Assembly: GCF_002884445.1 (NCBI RefSeq)
Contig: NZ_KZ614144.1
Span: 5,066,094 to 5,130,093 of the forward strand
Length of the DNA: 64,000 bases
Reading direction: 5' to 3'
Source of the DNA: Paenibacillus castaneae
Lineage (GTDB): Bacteria > Bacillota > Bacilli > Paenibacillales > Paenibacillaceae
This document shows, in pieces, positions 44,527 through 53,920 of the stretch; position 1 is the first letter of the stretch; each line of letters opens with the position of its first letter. A model generated the notes under the pieces. That model was not told the DNA's origin. It saw only the letters and a program-made list of their open reading frames with translations, and ran no database searches. A program made the position numbers and the translations under genes.

Positions 44527-45594
44527 TTACTTTTTGGCAATTTCATTTATCCAGTCCACTACAGCCTCTAAAGCATTCGCATCTTCACTAAGGCTCATTC
44601 GCTGCTCATATTCTTGTTTGTTTTCGTACAATTGCTCAATTCCTTTAATAAGAGTACCCGCAGTCAGCTTCTCCTCGTAGAGAACCTCGCAATAGCCTGA
44701 TTTCTCGAACGATTGCGCATTCAATATTTGGTCTCCCCTGCTCTGCTCCTTCGTTAATGGAATAAGCAGCATCGGCTTTTTGAGCGCCAAAAACTCGAAG
44801 ATTGAATTTGATCCCGCTCGCGATACGACAATATCTGTCATGGCCAATAGGTCCGGCAGCTGCTCATTCACATATTCAAATTGTTTGTAGCCCGGTTCAA
44901 CAATGGATGTATTCACTCCATTTTTACCGCAGAGATGTACAATTTGAAACTGCTTAGTCAATCTAGACAATGCCTCTCTGACCGTCTGATTGATTCTGCG
45001 AGCCCCAAGGCTGCCTCCCATGATCAGAATAACTGGCTTGCTTCTCGTAAATCCGCAATAGGCTCTGCCGCGATCAGCATTTCCCTGCTTCACTTCTTCA
45101 CGAATAACTGCCCCTACATGGCGAGCTTTGCTCTCCTTCAACATACTGCCTGTTTCCGGAAATGTCGTGCATACTCCTGTCGCAAAAGGAATTGAAATCC
45201 GATTCGCAAGCCCCGGTGTTAAATCTGACTCATGAATGAGAAGCGGAACCCTATTCAACCATGCGCCTATAACAACAGGCACCGAAACAAATCCACCTTT
45301 TGAGAATATTACATTAGGCTTTTGCTTCTTAATGAGTCGATAAGCCTGATAAAGACCTTTGACTACCTTGAAGGGGTCTTTCACATTCTGAATGTCCAAA
45401 TACCTTCTTAGCTTTCCTGTCGATATCGCAAAATAGTTAACCTCTGGGATCGTGGAGATGAGCTGCCTTTCAATCCCGTTCTCCGACCCGATATATTGAA
45501 CCGACCAGCCCTCTTTTAGAAAATGTGGGATTAAGGCCAGATTAACAGTAACGTGTCCGGCCGAGCCGCCCCCGGTGAACATTATTTTTTTCAT
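44527..45594 (-). CDS. murG: MurG-like N-acetylglucosaminyltransferase
   Basis: 355 residues. FTGGGSAGHV is the MurG acceptor-side glycine loop; HESDLTPGLANR, GGSLGARRIN and SRAGSNSIFEFLALKKPMLLIPL are the further conserved blocks for lipid I and UDP-GlcNAc binding. The enzyme makes lipid II on the inner membrane face. murG normally lies in the division/cell-wall cluster; here it stands alone between terminators, so it is probably a second copy of the type known in Bacillus cereus group genomes. AGGTGG precedes the ATG at about ten bases. Confidence 0.86.
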   Translation of the reverse strand: MKKIMFTGGGSAGHVTVNLALIPHFLKEGWSVQYIGSENGIERQLISTIPEVNYFAISTGKLRRYLDIQNVKDPFKVVKGLYQAYRLIKKQKPNVIFSKGGFVSVPVVIGAWLNRVPLLIHESDLTPGLANRISIPFATGVCTTFPETGSMLKESKARHVGAVIREEVKQGNADRGRAYCGFTRSKPVILIMGGSLGARRINQTVREALSRLTKQFQIVHLCGKNGVNTSIVEPGYKQFEYVNEQLPDLLAMTDIVVSRAGSNSIFEFLALKKPMLLIPLTKEQSRGDQILNAQSFEKSGYCEVLYEEKLTAGTLIKGIEQLYENKQEYEQRMSLSEDANALEAVVDWINEIAKK

Positions 45595-45665
45595 GGTTGC
45601 CTAGCCACCTATCGTCATTTATCCATTTATTATACGGCTAAAAATATGATTTAGCACTCCAAAAA

Positions 45666-45713
45666 AAACATCCCCTGCCGCAAGAATAGCTTCGCTTTTG
45701 GCTGGGGATGTTT
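45666..45713 (-). terminator. Terminator of prfC
   Basis: AAACATCCCC-GCC/GGC-GGGGATGTTT stem, T8 on the minus strand, 26 bases after the stop. Confidence 0.85.
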
Positions 45714-45738
45714 GCTTATTGCCATTATATTGTTGCTC

Positions 45739-47325
45739 TTAAGGCGCAGTTTCCAAAAACTTAGAAGTAGGGTTTTTGTCCATCGCAGTCCGCATCGCAT
45801 ATTCATTCTCGAATAAGACAACAAAATTGTCTTTTTTGTCCTTCACGAGCGTCGTATTGATTCGGAACTTGCTTGGATCTATGTTGTCATCGACGATCCA
45901 GCGAGCGAATTGGTACGTCAAACGGTACAATTGAATATCTACGCCGTATTCCGCCTTCATTCGATGCTCGAACACCTCGAATTGCAGTTGTCCAACTACG
46001 CCAAGAATCGTTTCATCGAAGTTGCCGGTTGATTGGAATACTTGAATGGTTCCTTCTTCCGTCAACTGGTCAATCCCCTTCTGATACTGCTTATGCTTCA
46101 ATGCGTTTTTGACGGTTACCTTAGCGAATATTTCAGGCGAGAATGTCGGCAGCTCATCGAAAACAACTTCTCCGCCTTGCGATAACGAATCGCCAATCCG
46201 GAATATACCTGGGTCAAACAGTCCAATAATATCTCCTGGATAAGCAGTATCGACAATATCACGATCCTGCGCTAGAAATTGCTGCGGCTGGGCCAGCTTA
46301 ATATCTTTCCCGTTGCGAACATGACGGACGCTCATTCCCCGCTCGAATTTGCCTGAGCAAATACGGAGGAATGCGATCCTATCACGGTGCGCCGGATTCA
46401 TATTGGCTTGAATTTTAAAAACGTATCCTGTGAACTTCTCGCTCGTAGGCTCTACCATCCCAGTCGTGCTAACGCGTGAGGTCGGCTTCGGAGCTAGCTG
46501 GAGGAAGTTCTCCAGAAAGGTTTGAACGCCGAAGTTGTTCACTGCGCTTCCGAAAAATACAGGAGTCAGCTCGCCAGCTCGTACCTTCTCGAAATCAAAC
46601 TGATCGCCTGCGACATCAAGCAGCTCCAGATCTCCGATCAGTTGATCTGTCAAATAGTCGCCTGCCATCTCACGAATGAGCGGATCATTATAGTCACTAA
46701 CTGGACGAACCTCAATGGTTGAATGGTCATTTCCTTGAAACAGCTCAACCTGCGATTTCGACCGATCGTATACGCCGCATAGCTCGCGTCCCATACCGAT
46801 TGGCCAGTTCATTGGCACTGCGCGAATGCCCAGCACCCGCTCCAGTTCTTCCATCAAATCGAACGGGCTTTGCCCCTCGCGGTCAAGCTTGTTAATAAAC
46901 GTAAAGATCGGAATGCCGCGCTTGCGGCAAACCTGGAACAGTTTAATCGTCTGTGCCTCCACGCCTTTGGCAACGTCAATAAGCATGACGGCGCTATCGG
47001 CTGCTGTCAGTGTACGATAAGTATCCTCACTGAAATCTTGGTGACCAGGCGTATCCAGAATATTGACGCGGTGTCCCAAATAATCGAATTGCATCACGCT
47101 TGACGTGACCGAGATTCCCCGCTGCTTCTCAATTTCCATCCAGTCGGATGTTGCGTGACGGCTCGCTTTGCGCGCCTTGACTGACCCTGCAAGACGAATG
47201 GCTCCTCCGAATAGGAGGAGCTTCTCAGTTAGGGTCGTTTTACCAGCATCGGGATGTGAGATAATGGCGAAAGTACGCCGCTTATCTACTTCCTGTTTAA
47301 TTTCTTCCTTTAACGATTGGCTCAT
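45739..47325 (-). CDS. prfC: Peptide chain release factor 3
   Basis: 528 residues; a translational GTPase that removes RF1/RF2 from the ribosome after termination. HPDAGKTTL (P-loop), RGISVTSSV (switch I), DTPGHQDF (switch II) and NKLDR (G4) are present, and the KARKASRHATSDWM insert is characteristic of RF3 rather than EF-G. GGGAAGG precedes ATG 47325. It follows zwf by 39 bases without a terminator, so some cotranscription is possible. Confidence 0.96.
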   Translation of the reverse strand: MSQSLKEEIKQEVDKRRTFAIISHPDAGKTTLTEKLLLFGGAIRLAGSVKARKASRHATSDWMEIEKQRGISVTSSVMQFDYLGHRVNILDTPGHQDFSEDTYRTLTAADSAVMLIDVAKGVEAQTIKLFQVCRKRGIPIFTFINKLDREGQSPFDLMEELERVLGIRAVPMNWPIGMGRELCGVYDRSKSQVELFQGNDHSTIEVRPVSDYNDPLIREMAGDYLTDQLIGDLELLDVAGDQFDFEKVRAGELTPVFFGSAVNNFGVQTFLENFLQLAPKPTSRVSTTGMVEPTSEKFTGYVFKIQANMNPAHRDRIAFLRICSGKFERGMSVRHVRNGKDIKLAQPQQFLAQDRDIVDTAYPGDIIGLFDPGIFRIGDSLSQGGEVVFDELPTFSPEIFAKVTVKNALKHKQYQKGIDQLTEEGTIQVFQSTGNFDETILGVVGQLQFEVFEHRMKAEYGVDIQLYRLTYQFARWIVDDNIDPSKFRINTTLVKDKKDNFVVLFENEYAMRTAMDKNPTSKFLETAP

Positions 47326-47364
47326 GCTTGCCTTCCCTTCATTAAGCAGGATAAACGGCAGCGG

Positions 47365-48930
47365 TTATTTACCGTTGTTCGTTACCCAAATAACTTTGTC
47401 TTCCTCTTGACCGTTAACCGGCCACCAATGGAAGCCATCCTCTGCAAGCAGCTGATCTGCTGCTTCCGGCCCCCAAGAACCAGCTGGATAATGCTTCAAA
47501 TCTGTTTTGTCCTCACGCCATGCTTGCGCGATGTGGTCTACAAACGCCCATGCTTGGGAAACCTCATCCCAACGAGTGAAGTATGTAGAATCACCGCGTA
47601 CCGCATCATGAATAAGGCGCTCGTACGCTTCTGGCGTGTTCAAGCCTACTTGGCAGCTTTGGCAGAATTCCATTGCTACAGGCTGTATGGAATTGTTTTC
47701 ACCAGGAGTTTTTGCATTCACTTTAATATATATGCCTTCCAGCGGATTAACGCGAATAACGAGCAGGTTCGGCGCTAAATCATGACGCTGTGCGAACAAA
47801 ACGTTCTGCGGCATCGATTTGAATTCAATGACAACCTCAGTTGTTTTCACCGGAAGTCGTTTACCCGTTCTAATATAGAACGGAACCCCTGCCCAGCGGA
47901 AATTATCAACATTCACTTTGGCGGCGAAATACGTTTCGGTCGTTGAATCCTCGCTAACCGAATCCTCTTGGCGGTAGCCCGGAAGCTCTTTGCCTTTCAC
48001 GTTACCTTCGCTGTATTGCCCGCGAACAACACTCTCACGAACATCATTGCTCGACACGTAGTTGCGCAGTGAGCGAAGCACCTTTACCTTCTCATCACGA
48101 ATATCTTCTCCGTGCAAGCGGCTTGGCGGCTCCATTGCAATCATCGTCAGCATTTGCAGCATATGGTTCTGACCCATATCGCGGAGCGCTCCTGATTTGT
48201 CATAATAGCCGCCGCGGTCTTCAACGCCAACTGTTTCGGACAACGTTATTTGAACGTTCGCAATATGGTTATTATTCCATAGCGGCTCGAAAAATGCATT
48301 AGCAAAACGGATAACTTGAATATTCTGAACCATTTCTTTGCCGAGATAATGGTCTATGCGATAAATCTCTTCTTCCTTGAAAACTTGATTAATCTGCTCG
48401 TTCAGCTTCTGAGCCGAAGGAAGATCATAACCAAATGGCTTCTCAATTACGACGCGATGCCAACCGGTTGATTCCAGCAGTCCGCCGTCGCGAAGATTGA
48501 ATGAAACAGGTCCGAACAGCGATGGCGCAAGTGCCAAGTAAAACAAACGGTTGCCTGGAATATTAAACTTTGCATCCAATTGCTCCGATAAACGGCTAAG
48601 CTCACGGAAGCCATCCACATTGTTAATATCGAGGGACATGTATACAAAATGCTCAGCGAAACGATCCCAAAGCTCTGAATCGTCTGCTTTATAGCGACAA
48701 AATTCTACAATTGATTCATACAGATCCGCACGAAATTGCTCGTTAGTCCGCGGACGTCGAGCAAGTCCTACAACGGCAAAATTTTCTGTAAGCTTACCTT
48801 CTTTATATAAGCTGAAAAGGGCAGGAAACAACTTGCGTCTAGCCAAATCACCGGTTGCTCCAAACAAATAATAGACAGCGCCCTCTGCGGCGACGGATTC
48901 TAGATTATTATTATAGGTCATTTGCCTCAT
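47365..48930 (-). CDS. zwf: Glucose-6-phosphate 1-dehydrogenase
   Basis: 521 residues; first step of the oxidative pentose phosphate pathway, producing NADPH. FGATGDLARRKLFPAL is the nucleotide-binding motif and RIDHYLGKEM the active site with catalytic His and Lys; PFYIRTGKRL is a further family block. Length is normal. ATG 48930 is used by default; an in-frame ATG nine bases on is also possible. Upstream of the start the spacer shows no other gene. Confidence 0.96.
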   Translation of the reverse strand: MRQMTYNNNLESVAAEGAVYYLFGATGDLARRKLFPALFSLYKEGKLTENFAVVGLARRPRTNEQFRADLYESIVEFCRYKADDSELWDRFAEHFVYMSLDINNVDGFRELSRLSEQLDAKFNIPGNRLFYLALAPSLFGPVSFNLRDGGLLESTGWHRVVIEKPFGYDLPSAQKLNEQINQVFKEEEIYRIDHYLGKEMVQNIQVIRFANAFFEPLWNNNHIANVQITLSETVGVEDRGGYYDKSGALRDMGQNHMLQMLTMIAMEPPSRLHGEDIRDEKVKVLRSLRNYVSSNDVRESVVRGQYSEGNVKGKELPGYRQEDSVSEDSTTETYFAAKVNVDNFRWAGVPFYIRTGKRLPVKTTEVVIEFKSMPQNVLFAQRHDLAPNLLVIRVNPLEGIYIKVNAKTPGENNSIQPVAMEFCQSCQVGLNTPEAYERLIHDAVRGDSTYFTRWDEVSQAWAFVDHIAQAWREDKTDLKHYPAGSWGPEAADQLLAEDGFHWWPVNGQEEDKVIWVTNNGK

Positions 48931-49056
48931 TCTTTCCTATGAATTTTTATACAGCTATACATGATATGTAGTTTAGCATATCCATCCTTAATTCGCTATT
49001 CAACATATCATAAAAAATACTGATAAGGAACCTAATTTATTCTAATCCGCTTATTT

Positions 49057-49893
49057 TCATTTAAGCTCGTCCCTAGCAACCGCGCTGTAATCACCCGTAA
49101 TGATCGGAACTCCGATCGTTAAAGCGATCTGATCCGAATTCCGCTCTTGATGAACCGCTATTTGCAAATTCGCCGATTTCCCGCCTCCTACATCAATAGT
49201 TGAACGGAGCATGCCTGTAAATAGCATTTCACTCATGATTCCTCCATCCTCGAAACGATCGATTTGCTTTGCATTTACCTGCTTCTTTATCTGCTCAGCA
49301 GCTAGCTTGTTTTCCGTGTATCCTTGCACCTTCATACTGCTCGTAAAATCAGGCGAGATTCTTACAACTTCCTTGGAAATCGATTCTGCCGCTTGCAGTA
49401 GCCTGATCTTATCCAACAATAAAGCAGGATTCGTCTCAAGGAGCAGCATCAGCTGCTCGCTTTCATAATCGTTTCCAATAAGGCTGATCGAGATCCGTCC
49501 TCCAAAAGCATCATCTACCCCCGATACTGTTTTTCCGTCATTTTGTACGATCTTCTCTATATCCTTGCCTTTTTCATCGATAAATAGCTTCTTAACAAGT
49601 GCATTCATCGCTCCCTTGTCGCCCTTTACATTCCAGCGTATCGTCCAATCCGCCCCGATCGAGCCGCTCTTAAGCTGAACATCGCTCGTTTCCCATAATA
49701 CCTGCAAATCATGGTTGAGCATTTGCTCCGCAATCGCTTCTTCTTCCGTTTTCTTATCCGCCTGCCATAACGCTGCTGCAGCTCCTATTAGAATGACAAG
49801 CAGAGCGACCACAATTCCGGCTTTTGGTTTCTTCGAGTTCTGCTTCACAAATGGCCTTTTTGGAACAAAAGTCGTTTCCTTTGGAAAGTACAT
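49057..49893 (-). CDS. YwmB-like (DUF1779) membrane-anchored protein
   Basis: 278 residues with a short basic N-terminus, one membrane anchor (residues ~25-43, AGIVVALLVILIGAAAAL) and an extracytoplasmic domain. The C-terminal NLQIAVHQERNSDQIALTIG followed by VPIIT-DY, and the VQGYTENKLAAEQIKKQV block, resemble the YwmB family of Bacilli, which is of unknown function. AGGAG lies seven bases before the ATG. It is divergent from the next hypothetical gene. Confidence 0.65.
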   Translation of the reverse strand: MYFPKETTFVPKRPFVKQNSKKPKAGIVVALLVILIGAAAALWQADKKTEEEAIAEQMLNHDLQVLWETSDVQLKSGSIGADWTIRWNVKGDKGAMNALVKKLFIDEKGKDIEKIVQNDGKTVSGVDDAFGGRISISLIGNDYESEQLMLLLETNPALLLDKIRLLQAAESISKEVVRISPDFTSSMKVQGYTENKLAAEQIKKQVNAKQIDRFEDGGIMSEMLFTGMLRSTIDVGGGKSANLQIAVHQERNSDQIALTIGVPIITGDYSAVARDELK

Positions 49894-50016
49894 AATAACG
49901 CTCCTATTCTCTTATGAATGGGTAAACATCCATACGCGTTCGCCTGTGGGTGAATATACTGGTTGCAGAATTAGATAATCGTCAGGTTCAAAAATATAGG
50001 AGGTGCAGAATAACAA

Positions 50017-50397
50017 ATGGAACAAATTTATCCGCTGCATGAGGATGTCGTGAAACGATATTGCGGGTATCCTGTTTGTGTGATTATGAATGACGGCTCA
50101 CGCCACGTCGGCATACTCAGCTCTTGCCATGGCGGTCAAGTATGGCTTAATGCAGATGAGGCATCCATTCAAGGACATGAAGCTTCGTTAACTAATGTCC
50201 ATTCCGACGTTTCAAAAAAGAAGAAAGGAGGTAAAGGTAATAAAGCCATTCACAAATCCAGTCAAACACAAGCGCAAACACAGGCTTACCCTTATGCCCC
50301 GTACGACAACGGTTATGGACCGCAGTACAACAATGGGTGGGGCTGGCCAGTTTTGCTTGATTTTGCATTAATCGCTTTCTTGTTTCTTTTACTGTAA
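50017..50397 (+). CDS. Hypothetical protein with C-terminal membrane segment
   Basis: 126 residues. Residues 1-50 form a compact domain (YPVCVIMNDGSRHVGILSSCHGG then QVWLN) that resembles a small beta-barrel loaded with Cys/His. A basic Lys/Gly linker and a Gln/Tyr/Gly-rich stretch follow, then a terminal hydrophobic helix (WPVLLDFALIAFLFLLL). This tail-anchored layout, with Tyr/Gly-rich middle, recalls spore surface proteins, but no family is recognised. AGGAGG is 13 bases before ATG, rather far. The frame is closed by a stop just upstream. Confidence 0.6.
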   Translation: MEQIYPLHEDVVKRYCGYPVCVIMNDGSRHVGILSSCHGGQVWLNADEASIQGHEASLTNVHSDVSKKKKGGKGNKAIHKSSQTQAQTQAYPYAPYDNGYGPQYNNGWGWPVLLDFALIAFLFLLL

Positions 50398-50564
50398 TGG
50401 ACAAAGCGGCAATGCTCGAAAGAGAAGCGCCGCTCTCCTTTCATCTAATCCTAATATTTGAAGAAATAACATCAGTACCTACACGTTTCTACAGTCTTCG
50501 CATTTATCGTGTAGTATGCTGATGCTGATCTTAACCATATAGTGTAAGAGAGGAGATATATCAT

Positions 50565-51239
50565 ATGGCTTCGTCTATACGCTCAATAAGAGGTATTGAA
50601 CGTTCAAATGCCTATGCACCCATACAAGCTGTCAGTCCTTACGCTTATTATCCTTATCGCGATTCCGAACCCCCGTTAGCTGCTCATGTAGATATGGATT
50701 GGGATTCTATCTATGAGCAAGCAGCAAACAGCGCTGCTAATTGGCTTCAGACTGCTAAGCAAGTTCAAAATGATTTGGAGCAGTTAAGCTGGCAGTTGAG
50801 CAGACAGTTTCGGGCAGGGGCTCCGATTATGGAAAGTATCCACGAAATTCCCGAGCTGCTTAATCATTTAGAATTACAATACAAGCTGCATTCTGATGAT
50901 TTAATTCCTGAGCTATGGGAGAGTATTGAACAAGCACTGCAGCATCCCGCTGTGAAGGAGCTTGGTTTGCGCCGCAATCAAGAGGATTCGACGTGGATCG
51001 TTAACTCCATCCATATTCAAACATTTGAGCAATCCAATCAAATGAAACGTTTGCTTCTTGGATCAGACGGCATTATCACACGGTTGAAATACGCTTTAAC
51101 ATTTGCTGATTACCAGAAAGCAGCTGATCTTGTTCTTCCACAGCTAACAACGAGTCTTCCCTATGCTGCCTACTATGGCTCTATGCAATTCTATTCCCCA
51201 TTGCCAAATGTCGGATTGATTTTTAATCGTTACTTATAG
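50565..51239 (+). CDS. Hypothetical protein, Tyr-rich N-terminus and helical body
   Basis: 224 residues, no signal or membrane helix. Residues ~18-33 are Tyr/Pro-rich (APIQAVSPYAYYPY), followed by a helical body (45-190) with heptad-like Leu/Gln spacing and a final Tyr/Pro-rich end. GGAG lies nine bases before ATG 50565. Not recognised. It lies 168 bases after another unknown gene on the same strand; both have Tyr-rich ends, so a shared spore or surface role is possible but unproven. Confidence 0.55.
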   Translation: MASSIRSIRGIERSNAYAPIQAVSPYAYYPYRDSEPPLAAHVDMDWDSIYEQAANSAANWLQTAKQVQNDLEQLSWQLSRQFRAGAPIMESIHEIPELLNHLELQYKLHSDDLIPELWESIEQALQHPAVKELGLRRNQEDSTWIVNSIHIQTFEQSNQMKRLLLGSDGIITRLKYALTFADYQKAADLVLPQLTTSLPYAAYYGSMQFYSPLPNVGLIFNRYL

Positions 51240-51336
51240 AGCATGGCTTCCGTACATAATTACAATTCGCTTCAACATATCTTTATCCTTCCTATTTTAC
51301 TAGTATAATCCAATTAACCCGCTTGAACACAAAAAT

Positions 51337-51363
51337 ACCGGCAATACCATACAGGCTGCCGGT
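51337..51363 (-). terminator. Terminator of the lia operon
   Basis: ACCGGCA/TGCCGGT stem with a 13-base loop, T5 on the minus strand, 28 bases after the liaR stop. Confidence 0.75.
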
Positions 51364-51390
51364 TAAAAGTGCTCATTTCATACATGAATG

Positions 51391-52059
51391 CTAATCAGCT
51401 ATTCCTTGCTTAAGTGCATAAATAGCTGCTTGCGTACGATCATCTACTTCTAGCTTATGAAATATGTTTGTAATATGGAATTTCACCGTTTTGATGCCAA
51501 TAAACAGCTCATCCGCAATTTCTTGATTGGAGCGTCCCTGCGCTACACGTTTAAGCACATCCATCTCACGCTCGGTCAATTCCTCATGCAGCGGCGTCTG
51601 CTCCTGCTGCTTAGGCTGACGGAAACGATTCATCATTTTGGCTGCAACCTGCGATTCCAATACGGATTGCCCACGAGCGGCGGCGCGAATGGCATCGGCT
51701 ATTTCTGTCGCACGTGATGTTTTCAGCAAGTAGCTGAAAGCGCCTGCTTCAATAACTGGATATAGCTTGCTGTCATCCAAATAGCTGGTCAGCACAATGA
51801 CTTTACATTCCGGATATAGCTCAAGAAGCTTTGCTGTTGTCTCAACTCCATCCATGCCATCCATTACTAAGTCCATTAATACAACATCAGGCCTATACGC
51901 CTGTGCTAAGCGAATGCCATCCAATCCATTGCTGGCTTCACCGACAACCTCTATGCCATCCTCTGTGTCGAGCACGGCTGCAAGCCCGATACGAACCATC
52001 TCATGGTCATCGACAAGCAGAACCTTAATCGGCTGATTCAATTGCTCTATTGTTTCCAT
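51391..52059 (-). CDS. liaR: Response regulator LiaR
   Basis: 222 residues. Receiver motifs LLVDDHEMVRIG, LMDLVMDGMDG and the Lys in YLLKTS are present; the C-terminal LuxR helix-turn-helix is LTEREMDVLKRVAQGRSNQEIADEL split by the standard turn, then IKTVKFHITNIF. VKFHITNI is typical of LiaR/VraR regulators of cell-envelope stress from lipid II-binding antibiotics. It follows liaS and is last in the operon. Confidence 0.92.
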   Translation of the reverse strand: METIEQLNQPIKVLLVDDHEMVRIGLAAVLDTEDGIEVVGEASNGLDGIRLAQAYRPDVVLMDLVMDGMDGVETTAKLLELYPECKVIVLTSYLDDSKLYPVIEAGAFSYLLKTSRATEIADAIRAAARGQSVLESQVAAKMMNRFRQPKQQEQTPLHEELTEREMDVLKRVAQGRSNQEIADELFIGIKTVKFHITNIFHKLEVDDRTQAAIYALKQGIAD

Positions 52060-52130
52060 AGCTTACTTACACCTCCCTTGCTTGATGAATTTTTTTATCC
52101 TATTAAATCGATATGTTATTTAGTTAACGG

Positions 52131-53114
52131 TCATACATCCATCGGCACCCATATTTGAATGAACGTCCCTTCGCCTATTTTTGAGAGCATTTTTAAGGAT
52201 CCGCCGAGCTCATTAACGCGCTCTTCCATCGTCAATAGACCGTATGAGGTTTGCTTCTTCGCTTCAAGGTCAAAGCCAATGCCGCTATCCTGCAAGCTCA
52301 TATATACTTGATCTCCTGCACGCACCAGCCTTATGTCCATACTATCTGCCTTTGAGTGCCGAAGCGTATTGGACAATGCCTCCTGAGCGATTCGGAACAA
52401 ATGATCCTCTGCATTGGGCTGCAGCACAATCGTATCATCAACTTCAAGAGTAATCGTCATCGGTACTTTCTGCTTAAGCTCTTCCACCAGCACGGTGAGC
52501 GCTTGTCCTAAATTTTTCCCATCTAAATGAACGGGGCGAAGATGAAGCAGCAGCGCACGCATTTCCGATTGCGCTACAGCTGCCATCTCTTCAATAAGCT
52601 GAACCTGACGCTTGGCCCGCTCCCAATCGCGATCTATCGTTCGGCTTACGGCTGTCGCTGTCATTGAAATAGCGAACAGCTGCTGGCTTACTGCATCGTG
52701 AAGCTCTCGTGCAAGCCGCTGCCGTTCCTCAATCACCGCTGTAAATTTCACTTTCTTCGTCCAATTCGGATCAACCTGCTCCTGCTCCGACATTTCATTT
52801 TCTGTCGCTTCCCCATTGCTCAACGTTACAGTAAAATGCCGTTTCTTCTGCTGCTCTGTAAGCCTCTTGAGCGCTTCTTTCAATCTCGAATTTTGCAAAT
52901 ACCCATTTAGTGCAGCGGCTGCCAACCCTGCTCCAACGATGGTCAACCCAATGACTGCCCATTTTCCTTGCAGCGTAAAAAGCGCAACATACCCTATGCC
53001 TTGCAGGACAATTACGACTAAACTAATTATTATCAGAAGCCAAAGTATCGTTTCTGTTACATTTCGCCTGCGGGCCGCATGATTCGGCTGCTCGTGCTGA
53101 TTGCCCTGTTCCAT
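52131..53114 (-). CDS. liaS: Sensor histidine kinase LiaS
   Basis: About 327 residues. Two membrane helices (~18-40, 46-67) with hardly any extracellular loop, then a HisKA_3 His in ERQRLARELHDAVSQQLF and an ATP-binding domain (EDHLFRIAQEALSNTLRHS, SLQDSGIGF, GLLTMEERV). Such intramembrane kinases detect envelope stress with a partner membrane protein; no LiaF is seen next to it. ATG 53114 is ten bases from AAGGA; GTG 53123 abuts that site. A hairpin separates it from liaH. Confidence 0.9.
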   Translation of the reverse strand: MEQGNQHEQPNHAARRRNVTETILWLLIIISLVVIVLQGIGYVALFTLQGKWAVIGLTIVGAGLAAAALNGYLQNSRLKEALKRLTEQQKKRHFTVTLSNGEATENEMSEQEQVDPNWTKKVKFTAVIEERQRLARELHDAVSQQLFAISMTATAVSRTIDRDWERAKRQVQLIEEMAAVAQSEMRALLLHLRPVHLDGKNLGQALTVLVEELKQKVPMTITLEVDDTIVLQPNAEDHLFRIAQEALSNTLRHSKADSMDIRLVRAGDQVYMSLQDSGIGFDLEAKKQTSYGLLTMEERVNELGGSLKMLSKIGEGTFIQIWVPMDV

Positions 53115-53164
53115 ACGGCTCACTTCCTTCTTTACACGTTTTAGGATATATGTAATAAAATCAT

Positions 53165-53198
53165 GAAAGAGCAGACCGTATAACGGTCCGCTGCTTTC
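53165..53198 (-). terminator. Hairpin between liaH and liaS, possible attenuator
   Basis: GAAAG and AGCAG-CCGT arms pair with ACGG-CTGCT and CTTTC around ATA. It is followed by ATTTTATT on the minus strand, so it may stop most transcripts after liaH, letting a minority read into liaSR. Confidence 0.6.
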
Positions 53199-53211
53199 AG
53201 CTTAATAAATG

Positions 53212-53919
53212 TTATTTATCAGTTGGAGCTTTATCTAAGGAAGCTTTTGGATTCAGCTTGTTTTTGAGCGCTTGCAGTTGCTCATCTACCTTATGCTGCT
53301 TCTCTGCATCAGCCGCATTAAATCCGCTTGTTGTGCTGCTGTAAGTGTAAGGCGTGCGAAGCACATCAGCTTCAGCCTCAAGCTGCATAATTTTTTCTTC
53401 CATACGGTAGAAGCCGCGTGAAGCCGAGCCGCTGTCAATCGTGTGATTAGCTGTAAGCTGCGCCATTTGCTTTTGTGCTTTGGCTACTTGTGCACGGGAA
53501 GCGAGCTCATTGCGCTTGTTGCGTAATTGGTAGAACTCATCCTTCATGGTATGCAATTGCTGCAGCAATTCTTCCGCTTGGCTCTTCGATTGTGCATGCA
53601 TATCTACATATTCCGTTACTTTCTGATCAAAGTAAAGCTTTTCTTCCAGCAGCTTGCGGGCAAGCTCCTCTTGACCGGCTCTCAGAGCCGCCTCAGCCTT
53701 CGATTCGCGGTCAGCTGTGCTGCGCACTGCTTCCTCAAGACGCTGCTTCACACGGCGTTCATTAGCCATTTGCTTAGCTACTGTTACTTCAGCTTGATGA
53801 ATCTCAGACTCCATATCACGCAAGTATTGATTCAACATAATAATCGGATCTTCAATTTTGTCCAATGCCTCATTTACCGATGCCTTCGTCATATCCTTCA
53901 TACGTTTGAAAATTCCCAT
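53212..53919 (-). CDS. liaH: PspA/IM30 family protein, LiaH-like
   Basis: About 235 residues, nearly all coiled-coil helix, with the PspA N-terminal amphipathic segment (MGIFKRMKDMTKASVNEALD) and the DPIIMLNQYLRDME block. Such proteins form large rings that coat and protect the damaged membrane. ATG 53919 is nine bases from GGGAG and begins one base after the pspC stop. It is the second PspA-type protein in this operon. A conserved GFNAADAEK linker and short C-terminal tail end the protein. Confidence 0.93.
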   Translation of the reverse strand: MGIFKRMKDMTKASVNEALDKIEDPIIMLNQYLRDMESEIHQAEVTVAKQMANERRVKQRLEEAVRSTADRESKAEAALRAGQEELARKLLEEKLYFDQKVTEYVDMHAQSKSQAEELLQQLHTMKDEFYQLRNKRNELASRAQVAKAQKQMAQLTANHTIDSGSASRGFYRMEEKIMQLEAEADVLRTPYTYSSTTSGFNAADAEKQHKVDEQLQALKNKLNPKASLDKAPTDK

Positions 53920-53920
53920 A

